Source: Saprospiraceae bacterium
Lineage (GTDB): Bacteria > Bacteroidota > Bacteroidia > Chitinophagales > Saprospiraceae
DNA: 64,000 nt
Reading direction: 5' to 3'
NCBI GenBank assembly: GCA_019638455.1
Contig: JAHBTU010000005.1
Coordinates: 186,001-250,000, forward strand
Position 1 is the first letter of the stretch. Every line of letters starts with the position of its first letter. Shown here one piece after another: positions 49,194 through 57,091 of the stretch. The translations under genes and the position numbers were made by a program. The notes beneath the pieces are model-generated. The model saw only the letters and a program-made list of their open reading frames with translations, was not told where the DNA came from and ran no database searches.

Positions 49194-50243
49194 TTAAAAC
49201 CCCAGCGTCGCCACCACAGGATAGTGGTCCGAATCGCCCGCCCTGATGGTGCGACAGGCATACACCGAAAAACCACTTTCGGCCAATACATAGTCAATGC
49301 GTAAAAGAGGCAACACGCCTGCGAAAGTGGTGCCGAGACCCAAACCCTTTTTGCGAAAGGTATCGGAAAGCCCCTGCGAGATGTGTGCGTACACAAAGGA
49401 GTTGGGCGTGTCGTTGAAGTCGCCGCACACCACGACGGGATGAGGCGAGGAAATGAGATGCTGACGCACACGCTGCGCTTGTTCGGCACGGACGCGGGTG
49501 GCGCGGCCTACTCGTCTGAGCACGCCGCCGATTTCTCTCCAAGTGTCGCGCTCCTTCAAGTTGGGATTTTCTATGACCCTTTCGGTGGTGACGGTGACCT
49601 TGTTCGATTGCAAGTGTATGCTGTAGATGCGCACCAATTTTTTCCCAACGCGCACATCGGCCCAAAGCGACGAATTGGAAGTCTTGTCGAATGGGATTTC
49701 GCCCCCTGCCTCTATGGGGAAACGACTGAAGATGACCGTGCCTTTTTTGAGATTGAAGGTGTAGTCGTAGCCCATTTTTTTCCCCAACAGATGATAGAAC
49801 TTGGTGCCAATTTCCTGCACGCACAGCACGTCGGGCACTCCGTTTTTTTTCCAAAAACGAGCGTAGCGCTCGGCAGTGGCTTCTCTAAATGAGTCAGAAA
49901 TAAAATGTTGGCCGTGCCACACGCCGCCGATGTTGTGCGTGGCCACCGTGAAGGCTCCCTCTGGCTTGGTGTCTTTCCCAAAGTCGAAACCCAAAAAGCC
50001 AGTGACGTACTGCCAGCCAAAAACCAAAATGCCCAAGTGATACAAGGCAAAACGGCTGGCTCGCCAAGTCCACAACACAACGAGGAACAAATTGGCCAAC
50101 AGGAGCCACGGGAAAGCAGTGCCAAAAAACGTCAGCCACGGAAAGGACGCGGGATTGACGTGCGGGCTGATGTATGCCAGCAACGTCATCAGCACCACGG
50201 CGGCACTGATGATTTTGACCGCGTTCTTGATGAGGTAGCGCAT
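49194..50243 (-). CDS. Membrane-anchored endonuclease/exonuclease/phosphatase family protein
   Basis: 349 residues. The N-terminal about 95 residues hold two to three membrane spans (IISAAVVLMTLLAYI, FFGTAFPWLLLANLFLVVLW, FALYHLGILVFGWQYV). The rest is a DNase I-like EEP domain: FTVATHNIGG, VLCVQEIG (metal Glu), SIHLQSNKV, VVVCGDFNDTPNS and GDSDHYPVVATLGF (catalytic Asp-His). This could be a nuclease, phosphodiesterase or lipid phosphatase facing the periplasm. It directly abuts the rhomboid gene upstream with no intergenic base, so the two are co-transcribed. Confidence 0.9.
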   Translation of the reverse strand: MRYLIKNAVKIISAAVVLMTLLAYISPHVNPASFPWLTFFGTAFPWLLLANLFLVVLWTWRASRFALYHLGILVFGWQYVTGFLGFDFGKDTKPEGAFTVATHNIGGVWHGQHFISDSFREATAERYARFWKKNGVPDVLCVQEIGTKFYHLLGKKMGYDYTFNLKKGTVIFSRFPIEAGGEIPFDKTSNSSLWADVRVGKKLVRIYSIHLQSNKVTVTTERVIENPNLKERDTWREIGGVLRRVGRATRVRAEQAQRVRQHLISSPHPVVVCGDFNDTPNSFVYAHISQGLSDTFRKKGLGLGTTFAGVLPLLRIDYVLAESGFSVYACRTIRAGDSDHYPVVATLGF

Positions 50244-51161
50244 CTATTTTTTGCTTGCTTCATAGAGAAAGTCTTTCTCCTCCTGCTCGAGATTTTCATA
50301 ACCTTTCTCTTTGATTTTGTCCAGAATGGCATCAAGACGCTCTTGGAACGACAGGTCGTTCGTGTCGCTCACGTTGCTGCCCTTAGCCCCGCCGAAAGTG
50401 GCGCGGAAGGCGGGTTGGGTCTTGCGTTTTGTCTTTTTGGGGCGCGGTCGAGCTGGTGCGAACAAGCTCATGAGCCTGTCCAGAAAGCGGTTAATAGGCT
50501 CCGACAGGTCGCGGTCGTCGCGCAGCAAAAACACGAACCAGCAGCCTGCCGCAAAGCCTCCGAGATGCGCCGCATGGCCGCCCGTGTTACTTTGGTTGGC
50601 GATGCCCACAAAGTCGAGCAACACCAGCACCAGCACGATGTACTTCACCTTCACCTCTCCGAGCAGGAAGAGCATGACGCGGTAGTCGGGCGCAAGAATG
50701 AGCGCGGCCCCCGCCAGCGCCATTATCGCGCCAGAGGCTCCCAAAGCGTAGGAACCAACATAAGGCATGAACTGGGCAGAGAAAAAGTAAAGCACATTGC
50801 CCACCAAGCCGCCCAAAAGGTAGATTGGCAACACCCGCCTGTCGCCTATCAAATCGCCGACAATGATGCCAAATAGGTAAAGCGTGATGGTATTGCCCAA
50901 AAAATGCCAAAAGCTTTCGTGCAGGAAAATGCTGGTGACGGGTGCCCAAAAATGCCAAAGCAGCTTCCAATCGCCCGGCATGCAAAAAAACAGCAGTACT
51001 TGCTCATACCAGTCGCCCGCCCTGCCGGTCATCCACAACAATACAAAAAGGATTTTCACCAACACGAATACGGCGAAGTTCAGGATGACCAGTCGCGTCA
51101 CCATGTTGCCAGCTCTAAACGAATGTTTGATGTCTTCCCAAATGGACCTAAAAACCGCCAT
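50244..51161 (-). CDS. Rhomboid-family intramembrane serine protease
   Basis: 305 residues. The six-helix rhomboid core has FLHESFWHFLGNTITLYLFG (helix 2), catalytic Ser in LGASGAIMALAGAAL, and catalytic His in GGHAAHLGGFAAG. A cytosolic C-terminal part of about 100 residues is basic and then ends in a helical DUF6576-like segment (LDAILDKIKEKGYENLEQEE). Substrates are unknown. It lies between a second rhomboid gene upstream and the EEP gene downstream. Confidence 0.94.
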   Translation of the reverse strand: MAVFRSIWEDIKHSFRAGNMVTRLVILNFAVFVLVKILFVLLWMTGRAGDWYEQVLLFFCMPGDWKLLWHFWAPVTSIFLHESFWHFLGNTITLYLFGIIVGDLIGDRRVLPIYLLGGLVGNVLYFFSAQFMPYVGSYALGASGAIMALAGAALILAPDYRVMLFLLGEVKVKYIVLVLVLLDFVGIANQSNTGGHAAHLGGFAAGCWFVFLLRDDRDLSEPINRFLDRLMSLFAPARPRPKKTKRKTQPAFRATFGGAKGSNVSDTNDLSFQERLDAILDKIKEKGYENLEQEEKDFLYEASKK

Positions 51162-51203
51162 TGCTTTTTGTTGAATCGGTGTAGGATGTGAAATAAGTGT
51201 TCG

Positions 51204-51872
51204 TCATTGGAAACGCCCCCGATACCAAATCATTATCAATATGAAACCAAAAACCGCGCCGCCCAAGTGGGCAAAATGCGCCACCCCCGTCGAAAAACGT
51301 TGCACTCCGTAAAACAACTCCAGCCCCGCCATAATCGGCACGAAATACTTGGCTTTGAGGGATATGGGCGGAAACAGCAGACTGATTATCTGGTTCGGGA
51401 AAAGATAGGCAAATGCAGCCAAAATCCCGAAAACAGCCCCCGAAGCCCCCAGCATCGGCACGTTCCAAGCGCGAGGGTCCATGCCCATCTGCTGGAGCTC
51501 CCACCACTGCACGCCCGTGTAGAGGATGTAAGCGCCCACGCCGCAAAATATGTAGTAAAACAAAAAGCGCCTATGTCCCCACACCATCTCTATCATGGGG
51601 CCGAAAATGTAGAGTGCCAACATGTTGAACAGCAGGTGCATCAAGTTGCCGTGCATGAACATATGGGTCGCTATCTGGTAGGGCTGAAAGTGCTCCGAGC
51701 CCGGCATATAGACCGCCAATGCCAAGCGCCCCATGTCGTAGTATTCGCCAGTTGTGTAGTCCCGCTGTGGCTCGCCAAGAATGATGTATGTGCCTACGAA
51801 CATCAGGACGTTGATGATAATCAGGTGCCGGACGACACCCGTGAAAGGTTGGTAGAATTGAAATTGGGACAT
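51204..51872 (-). CDS. Rhomboid-family intramembrane serine protease
   Basis: 222 residues, a minimal rhomboid: MFMHGNLMHLLFNMLALYIF (helix 2), catalytic Ser in MLGASGAVFGILAAFAYLFP, and His in GVAHFAHLGGAVFGFILI. The ATG at 51872 gives MSQFQFYQPFTGVVRHLIII, the usual short N-terminus; a longer reading overlaps the next gene and is rejected. It precedes the 305-residue rhomboid by 42 bp on the same strand. The two rhomboids and the EEP gene form one probable operon. Confidence 0.94.
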   Translation of the reverse strand: MSQFQFYQPFTGVVRHLIIINVLMFVGTYIILGEPQRDYTTGEYYDMGRLALAVYMPGSEHFQPYQIATHMFMHGNLMHLLFNMLALYIFGPMIEMVWGHRRFLFYYIFCGVGAYILYTGVQWWELQQMGMDPRAWNVPMLGASGAVFGILAAFAYLFPNQIISLLFPPISLKAKYFVPIMAGLELFYGVQRFSTGVAHFAHLGGAVFGFILIMIWYRGRFQ

Positions 51873-52005
51873 CGGTCGAGCGCGAGCAGTTTGTTTTTTC
51901 CGCAAAAACAGGCGGAGGCGAGTGTTGTTTTTGAGTTCGTGAATGGAAGGCCAAAAGTATCCACCTTGCGTTATTTGAACAAAAAAAACGATGTCTCGAA
52001 AAATT

Positions 52006-52962
52006 TCACCAGAGACACAGCGCAAATACGCCCAAAATGAATATAGCGAAGAAAACCCGCGCCAGTCGCCGCTCCCTGCGAATGATGATTTGCTCCGGTT
52101 GGTTGCGTGCCAAATCGTTGCCAGCCCGAATGACTTGCAGCAACACCATCGAAATCAAGAAATAACACAGCAGATAGATTTTGTCCATCAACACCATGTA
52201 GCCCGTGTCGGGCAGCGCGTCGCTGTACGACTGTTGCAGAAACACCGCCGTCAGCAGCCCGCCAATGGGCAACGACGAGCGCGTGTCAATGTAAGAAGGG
52301 TGCAGGATGAGCGCCCCGATGCTGACCAGCATGACAATCAAAATGGGCAGCAACATCTTGAGGATGAAATAACTCAGCGGGCGCGCCAGCGTGACGGTGA
52401 AGGCCAAGTTGCTGTATCGTTGGGCGTTCTCCTCTGGGTTGCCGAAGTCCGTGCCGTAGTCATGGACGGACGATTGCAACTGGCAGCCCTTCGTTTCCCA
52501 GCCGATGAGTTTCAGGGTGTTGCGAATTTCGGCAGCGTTAGTGTCGGGCAGATACACGAGCGCTGCGGCAGGATGCTCCGGGCTTTCAATCTGTATGTCG
52601 AGTTTATGTTTGTCCAAAGGAAAACGGCTGAGGGAGAAAGAGTGAAAAAAACGCCCCTCCACCCTGAAAATGCGATAATTGGTGCCGTCTTTCAACAAAA
52701 AACTGCTGCTGTCGCCCGATTGCTCGTGCGCCATGCTCCATTTTTCTATCAGGTTGACGAACTCGATTTCCGTGGGGTCAATCTCTCCCTTCCATTTGAA
52801 CCAAATGTAAAAGTCCGCGTAGAACGAATGTTCGTCCATGTTCAGGTCATACAAATTCATCAAGTAGATGCCGACATGGACCGGTTGAGGCTGAGCTGCC
52901 AACACAGGCGCGGCACAAAAATAAAAAAGGCAGGCAATCAAGAGTTTACGCGGTGGCATCAT
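52006..52962 (-). CDS. Pentameric ligand-gated ion channel homologue (prokaryotic Cys-loop family)
   Basis: 318 residues from the ATG at 52962, which begins a signal peptide (KLLIACLFYFCAAPVLAA). The extracellular beta-sandwich domain includes HVGIYLMNLYDLNMDEHSF, ADFYIWFKWKG and FSLSRFPLDKHKLDIQIES, the F-P-x-D element of the pLGIC family. Four helices follow: M1 PLSYFILKMLLPILIVMLVS, M2 SSLPIGGLLTAVFLQQSYSD, the M2-M3 loop with Pro (ALPDTGYMVLMDK), M3 IYLLCYFLISMVLLQVI, and M4 RVFFAIFILGVFALCLW. As in other bacterial members the disulfide Cys pair is absent. It is predicted to form a cation- or anion-conducting pentamer; ligand and ion are unknown. Alternative starts lie at 52995 and 53013. 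Confidence 0.85.
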   Translation of the reverse strand: MMPPRKLLIACLFYFCAAPVLAAQPQPVHVGIYLMNLYDLNMDEHSFYADFYIWFKWKGEIDPTEIEFVNLIEKWSMAHEQSGDSSSFLLKDGTNYRIFRVEGRFFHSFSLSRFPLDKHKLDIQIESPEHPAAALVYLPDTNAAEIRNTLKLIGWETKGCQLQSSVHDYGTDFGNPEENAQRYSNLAFTVTLARPLSYFILKMLLPILIVMLVSIGALILHPSYIDTRSSLPIGGLLTAVFLQQSYSDALPDTGYMVLMDKIYLLCYFLISMVLLQVIRAGNDLARNQPEQIIIRRERRLARVFFAIFILGVFALCLW

Positions 52963-53054
52963 CCATGTTTTTGGCCAAAAATAGCGTGTTTTCATCTGTT
53001 CATGCGAGTGCAATGTTCAGCTATCTCCCCCAATTTTGTGGCAAAAAAACGACT

Positions 53055-54590
53055 ATGCGCCGATTGTGCCTTTTTATTCTGCTGGCAACCTTCTTTTCCT
53101 CCCTTTTTGCCCAAAAACTGATCGATGCCCGACCGATTCATCAGCCAGATTCTGGAATGCTCACAACTGGCGCTCTCGATGCCGAAGGCAACCTCTACCT
53201 TGCTTCCACGCTAAATCTTAAAAATACCTTTGGGCAAAGTGGCATATTGGGGCTGTTCCCGGCGGGCGACCCGGTATTGAGCAAATACGGTCCCGACGGA
53301 ACACTGCTCTGGCGGCGCGAATTTCCCGGCAACATCGCCCGCATCTGTGATGCCGCGCTGACACCCGACGGCGGCTTGGTCATCACAGGCGGCTATGTGG
53401 ACTCTTTTCGGCTCGCTCCCGATTGGCTCATTCCCGGAATCAATGACTACGATGCCAATTTTTTCATCGCAAAACTGACTCCCGATGGACATTTTCAGTG
53501 GGTGGACACCTACCTAAGCACCTTGCCGGAAGACTGTCTTGGCTGGGCGCTGGCGGTAGCCCCCGATGCGATTTACGTCGCCAGCATACACGAAGCGATA
53601 CAGTCAAGGCTGCGGCGCTACGACTTCGACGGCAATTTGCAACTTGAAAAAACACTCAACATTCGCAGCATCAGTCAGCTCGCGCTCGACGGCGAAGGAC
53701 GGTTGTATGCCGTTGGCACAGCCGCTCCGTGGGAAATGTTCGCCAACCTAATGGTGCCCGAGCCACCGATGCAAACCGGCTATGCCAACTATATCGTCCG
53801 GCTCGATTCCTCTTTCACGGCGCATTGGATTCGAGCATACAACTACATCACGTTCGACGAACATCCCAAAGTGGCGGTGTTTGGCGGCAACGCCTTCCTG
53901 CTGTCGTACGACTTCGATGCAGCCCCCACCCAATCCGCAGGCTACAGATTAAAAGCCTATTCGCCCAGCGGCGACCCGCTGTGGTCAGAAACCATTCTTG
54001 AAGGTTTTCTCCCCACTGACTACCAACACGCTGCGTTGCAGCCTTTTTGCGGCCGATTGTTGCTCCAGTTTTCTGACATCGGCGGCATGGCTGTTCGCTC
54101 TTATGATGCCAATTTCGACGACAGCCTGCTCGTGCAAGGTTCCAACGGCGGCTTCCTCGGCTCTTTACCCTTTCTCCGAACCAATAAAAAACACGCGATA
54201 TTCGGCTCCAATTTCCAAAACACCACCCTTGACTTTGGTGACGATTATTCTCTGCAAAACGACAAAACACCCGGCTATCAGCAATTTGTCCTGCAATTCG
54301 AGTGTCCCGACCAGCCGAGCAGCAGCCCCGTGCCGCCACCCGTCCCAGCCTCGTGGGCGCTTGCACCCAGTCCCGCGACCCATGTCGCCAATCTGCATCG
54401 GCTTTCGGGCAAAGTCCCGCACACTGCCCGCGTCGAATTGCTCGACGCTGCGGGACGTCTGCATTGGAGCAGCGATGTGCTTTCGGAGCAAACGGCTATC
54501 CCGTTGGAGACGCTACCAGCCAGTATTTTCTTTTTGCGAGTGATGAGTGAAGAAGGGGTATTCGTGTTGAAGGGAATGAGGAGGCAATGA
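53055..54590 (+). CDS. Secreted protein with repeat domain and T9SS type A sorting domain
   Basis: 511 residues, with the start at the ATG 53055 that begins the signal peptide MRRLCLFILLATFFSSLFAQ. The body has SBBP/propeller-like strands of the kind 'T-x-DG-x-x-x-W' (YGPDGTLLWRREFPGN, LTPDGHFQWVDTY, YSPSGDPLWSETI). This suggests a beta-propeller delivered to the surface. The end (WALAPSPATHVANLHRLSG ... LLDAAGRLHWSSDVL ... FFLRVMSEEG) fits a T9SS type A sorting domain, though the N-P motif is degenerate (APSPA). It is divergent from the ion-channel gene, 92 bp apart. Confidence 0.85.
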   Translation: MRRLCLFILLATFFSSLFAQKLIDARPIHQPDSGMLTTGALDAEGNLYLASTLNLKNTFGQSGILGLFPAGDPVLSKYGPDGTLLWRREFPGNIARICDAALTPDGGLVITGGYVDSFRLAPDWLIPGINDYDANFFIAKLTPDGHFQWVDTYLSTLPEDCLGWALAVAPDAIYVASIHEAIQSRLRRYDFDGNLQLEKTLNIRSISQLALDGEGRLYAVGTAAPWEMFANLMVPEPPMQTGYANYIVRLDSSFTAHWIRAYNYITFDEHPKVAVFGGNAFLLSYDFDAAPTQSAGYRLKAYSPSGDPLWSETILEGFLPTDYQHAALQPFCGRLLLQFSDIGGMAVRSYDANFDDSLLVQGSNGGFLGSLPFLRTNKKHAIFGSNFQNTTLDFGDDYSLQNDKTPGYQQFVLQFECPDQPSSSPVPPPVPASWALAPSPATHVANLHRLSGKVPHTARVELLDAAGRLHWSSDVLSEQTAIPLETLPASIFFLRVMSEEGVFVLKGMRRQ

Positions 54591-54650
54591 CTTCCTAAAA
54601 TGTCGGGTGCATTTCAAATGGTCGCAAGTGAATTGGACGCTGTTCCGATA

Positions 54651-54956
54651 CAGGCTGTCTCACAAGTTTAAATTTCGACAGGATTGACAAAATTTACAGG
54701 TTTTTTCCAAAAATAAAATCGCTAATCCTGTAAATCTTGTCAATCCTGTCAACAACTATACCCAGATTAAAGAGGATTTGAACCTGCCCGTTGGCAAGGC
54801 AGGGATTTCCTTGATTGATTTGCATGACTTCCAAAGGATTGCGAGTACCGTTCGTTCAAAACCACCTTGTCAGACCCTGTGCTTAGGGGCCTGCCCGGCC
54901 AAGTGAAGCGGACGGGGCTTATTTGCGTTGACTATATCACTTGTAAGACAGCCTCC
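54651..54956. repeat. Dispersed palindromic repeat family E, copy 2, interrupted by element C
   Basis: Outer arms caggctgtctcacaagt and acttgtaagacagcctcc, inner arms cgacaggattgacaaaattt and cttgtcaatcctgtc; same layout as 25543-25671. The right arm is separated from the rest by a 176-bp family C insert. It fills most of the gap between the T9SS gene and the DUF3276 gene; a promoter box follows. Confidence 0.75.
54759..54934 (+). mobile_element. Family C small insertion element, copy 2, flanked by TA duplication
   Basis: A 176-bp insert beginning tacccagattaaagagg and ending gcgttgacta, with TA at 54757-54758 and 54935-54936. The uninterrupted target is the 'agctatcacttgtgagac' of repeat E1 at 25648-25665. 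It differs from the 48222-48396 copy by scattered substitutions. Confidence 0.72.
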
Positions 54957-55090
54957 AAAAGCGACCATTTGAAATGCGCCCCAAACGTCCAATGCCCCCA
55001 TTCCGCTTCCTTCAACCAAGCATTAAGGGGCAGAAAAAACGCCAAAGACAGAATTTCTTTTAAAAGACATGGTTGTTTCATTGGAAAATC

Positions 55091-55098
55091 TACCTTTG
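55091..55098 (+). promoter_or_regulatory. -7 promoter box of the DUF3276 gene
   Basis: TACCTTTG (exact TAnnTTTG), 47 bp before the GTG at 55145. A TTTG at the usual upstream distance is not clear. Confidence 0.5.
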
Positions 55099-55144
55099 CT
55101 CGCAATTTGTTCACCAAAATTATTCACTAAACTTTTTTTGACAG

Positions 55145-55822
55145 GTGGAATACGGGCATTTTAAACGGAGAGACAACCGGGATTTTCGGGATAGAGACCG
55201 TGGCGACAATCGCGACCGGGGCTATGACCGCGACCGGGGCTACAACCGCGACCGGGGAGGGGACTACCGCGACAGAGGCGGCTTTCGCGACCGGGGCGAT
55301 TTCAGGGACAGAGACAGAGGCGGCTTTCGCGACCGGGGGAGCTTCGACCGCGACCGTGGCGAACGCGAACAAGAGGAAAGCGTGTTTTCCAAGCGCGTCC
55401 GCGCTGGCAAACGTCGCACCTACTTCCTCGATGTGAAGAAAACGAGGGGCAACGACTACTTCATCACCATCACTGAAAGCACGCGCCGTGAAGATGGCTA
55501 TGGCTACAAGCGCCACAAAATTTTCCTCTACAAGGAAGATTTCAATCGCTTTGTCGCCTCGCTCAACGAAGTGGTGAACCACGTCAAGACCGACCTGATG
55601 CCGGATTTCGACTACGAAGAATTCGACCGCCGTCAGGCTGAATGGGAAGCCAACAACCGCGACATGGAAGACGAAGATTTCCGCGACGAGGAAACCGACG
55701 AAATCGAAGACCGCGTAGAAACCGACGAGATCGAAGAAGAAGAGAAGGACGAAGCTCCCGAAGAGAAAAAATCGCGCAAAAAGAAAGACGAAATTGACGA
55801 CGAAGACGACTGGAAACTATAA
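55145..55822 (+). CDS. DUF3276/PUR-family nucleic-acid-binding protein with RDRG-repeat N-terminus
   Basis: 225 residues. Residues about 80-155 are the PUR-alpha-like DUF3276 fold (SVFSKRVRAGKRRTYFLDVK, RGNDYFITITESTR, KRHKIFLYKEDFNRFVASLN), which binds single-stranded nucleic acid. It is preceded by about 70 residues of Arg/Asp/Gly repeat (RDRGYDRDRGYNRDRGGDY), much longer than the usual short N-terminus. It is followed by an acidic, then basic tail (DEIEEEEKDEAPEE, KKSRKKKDE type). An in-frame TGA at 55139-55141 and the absence of any later suitable ATG make the GTG at 55145 the start. It is probably an RNA chaperone-like protein; the tail recalls RGG motifs. The terminator is at 55852. Confidence 0.88.
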   Translation: MEYGHFKRRDNRDFRDRDRGDNRDRGYDRDRGYNRDRGGDYRDRGGFRDRGDFRDRDRGGFRDRGSFDRDRGEREQEESVFSKRVRAGKRRTYFLDVKKTRGNDYFITITESTRREDGYGYKRHKIFLYKEDFNRFVASLNEVVNHVKTDLMPDFDYEEFDRRQAEWEANNRDMEDEDFRDEETDEIEDRVETDEIEEEEKDEAPEEKKSRKKKDEIDDEDDWKL

Positions 55823-55851
55823 CCAGTCGAAATGCATCAATAAAATCAGGA

Positions 55852-55891
55852 AGCGAAGTGTTGCGTGAGAGCGCGATGCGTCGCTTTTTTT
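55852..55891 (+). terminator. Terminator of the DUF3276 gene
   Basis: Interrupted stem agcga...tcgct with an inner gcg/cgc pairing, followed by ttttttt, 30 bp after the stop. Confidence 0.6.
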
Positions 55892-55927
55892 ATTAGTGGG
55901 AAAAAAGTAAAAACTTAGCCGCTCTTG

Positions 55928-55962
55928 CCGACCCCTCCCCGCCAGCCGGCGGGACGGGTCGG
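55928..55962. repeat. GC-rich hairpin between DUF3276 and rlmN
   Basis: ccgaccc and cccgcc pair with ggcggg and gggtcgg around a short loop. No T-tract follows. Its role is unknown. Confidence 0.5.
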
Positions 55963-56034
55963 GGTGGGTGGTGACACGCTAAGTTTTCACGAAAAAAACT
56001 GACTGTCAACCACTCAACATTCTCTGCCAACACC

Positions 56035-57081
56035 GTGACCGACCTACGCGCTCATTCTTTGCCCGAACTTGAAGCCACCCTTGCGGAGTGGGGAGAGCCG
56101 CGTTTTCGCGCCCGCCAACTTTATGAATGGCTCTGGACAAAAGCCGTGACGGACCTCGACTCGATGTCGAACCTTTCCAAAGACTTGCGTCAGCGACTAA
56201 GGGAGCATTTCACGCTGCACACCCTCCGCGAAGACAAAGTGCAACACAGCGCCGACGGCACCATCAAGACGCGCTGGCTCACTTGGGATGGGCACCGCGT
56301 CGAGAGCGTCCTCATTCCCGTGCCAGCCGAAGAGCGATTTACCGTCTGCGTCAGCACACAAGTCGGATGTAGCCTCACTTGCGCCTTTTGCGCCACCGGA
56401 CGCATGGGCCGCAAGCGCAACTTGGAGGCTGCCGAAGTCTTCGACCAAGTAGTGGGCGTGAACCGCCAATGTCTCGAAGCCTTTGGCCGCCCACTGACCA
56501 ATGTGGTTTACATGGGCATGGGCGAACCGCTACTGACCTACGCCAACACGATGGAGAGCATCGCCCGGCTAACCGCCCCCCCCGCTCAAGGTGGGTTGGG
56601 AATGTCGGCTCGGCGCATCACGGTCAGCACCGCAGGCATCGCCAAGATGCTCCGAAAATTGGCCGACGATGGATTTCGCTCCAACCTTGCGCTCAGCCTA
56701 CACGCCGCCGACGATGCCAAGCGCAACGAAATAATGCCTATCAACGAGACGAACAACCTCGCCGCGCTCATGGAGGCGTTGGAGTATTTTTATCGAAAAA
56801 CAAAAAACCGCATCTCCTACGAATACATCGCCTTCGAGCGCTTCAACGACAGCCTTGAAGATGCCGCCAAACTGGTGCAGCTCTGCCGCCGAAAATTCCC
56901 CGTTCGGGTCAATATCATCGAATACAACCCGATAGACGGCGCGACGTTTGAAAAATCCGACGAAAACCGTCTGAATGCCTTTGCGGCTTACCTCGCCAAG
57001 GAAGGCGTGACGGTGACGGTGCGGCGCAGCCGAGGCAAGGACATTGACGCGGCCTGCGGGCAGCTGGCCAATAAGGGCTAA
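56035..57081 (+). CDS. rlmN: 23S rRNA (adenine-2503-C2)/tRNA methyltransferase
   Basis: 348 residues, a radical-SAM enzyme that methylates C2 of A2503 in 23S rRNA and A37 of some tRNAs. The iron-sulfur motif is GCSLTCAFCATGRMGRK (C-x3-C-x2-C). VYMGMGEPLLTYAN (GGE-like SAM site), RRITVSTAGIAKML and LALSLHAADDAKRNEIMP are present. The C-terminal mechanistic cysteine is in DIDAACGQLANKG. No ATG is available near the conserved start, so the GTG at 56035 (VTDLRAHSLPELEATLAEWG) is taken. It converges with the phosphatase gene. Confidence 0.96.
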   Translation: MTDLRAHSLPELEATLAEWGEPRFRARQLYEWLWTKAVTDLDSMSNLSKDLRQRLREHFTLHTLREDKVQHSADGTIKTRWLTWDGHRVESVLIPVPAEERFTVCVSTQVGCSLTCAFCATGRMGRKRNLEAAEVFDQVVGVNRQCLEAFGRPLTNVVYMGMGEPLLTYANTMESIARLTAPPAQGGLGMSARRITVSTAGIAKMLRKLADDGFRSNLALSLHAADDAKRNEIMPINETNNLAALMEALEYFYRKTKNRISYEYIAFERFNDSLEDAAKLVQLCRRKFPVRVNIIEYNPIDGATFEKSDENRLNAFAAYLAKEGVTVTVRRSRGKDIDAACGQLANKG

Positions 57082-57091
57082 CCGCCCCCGC

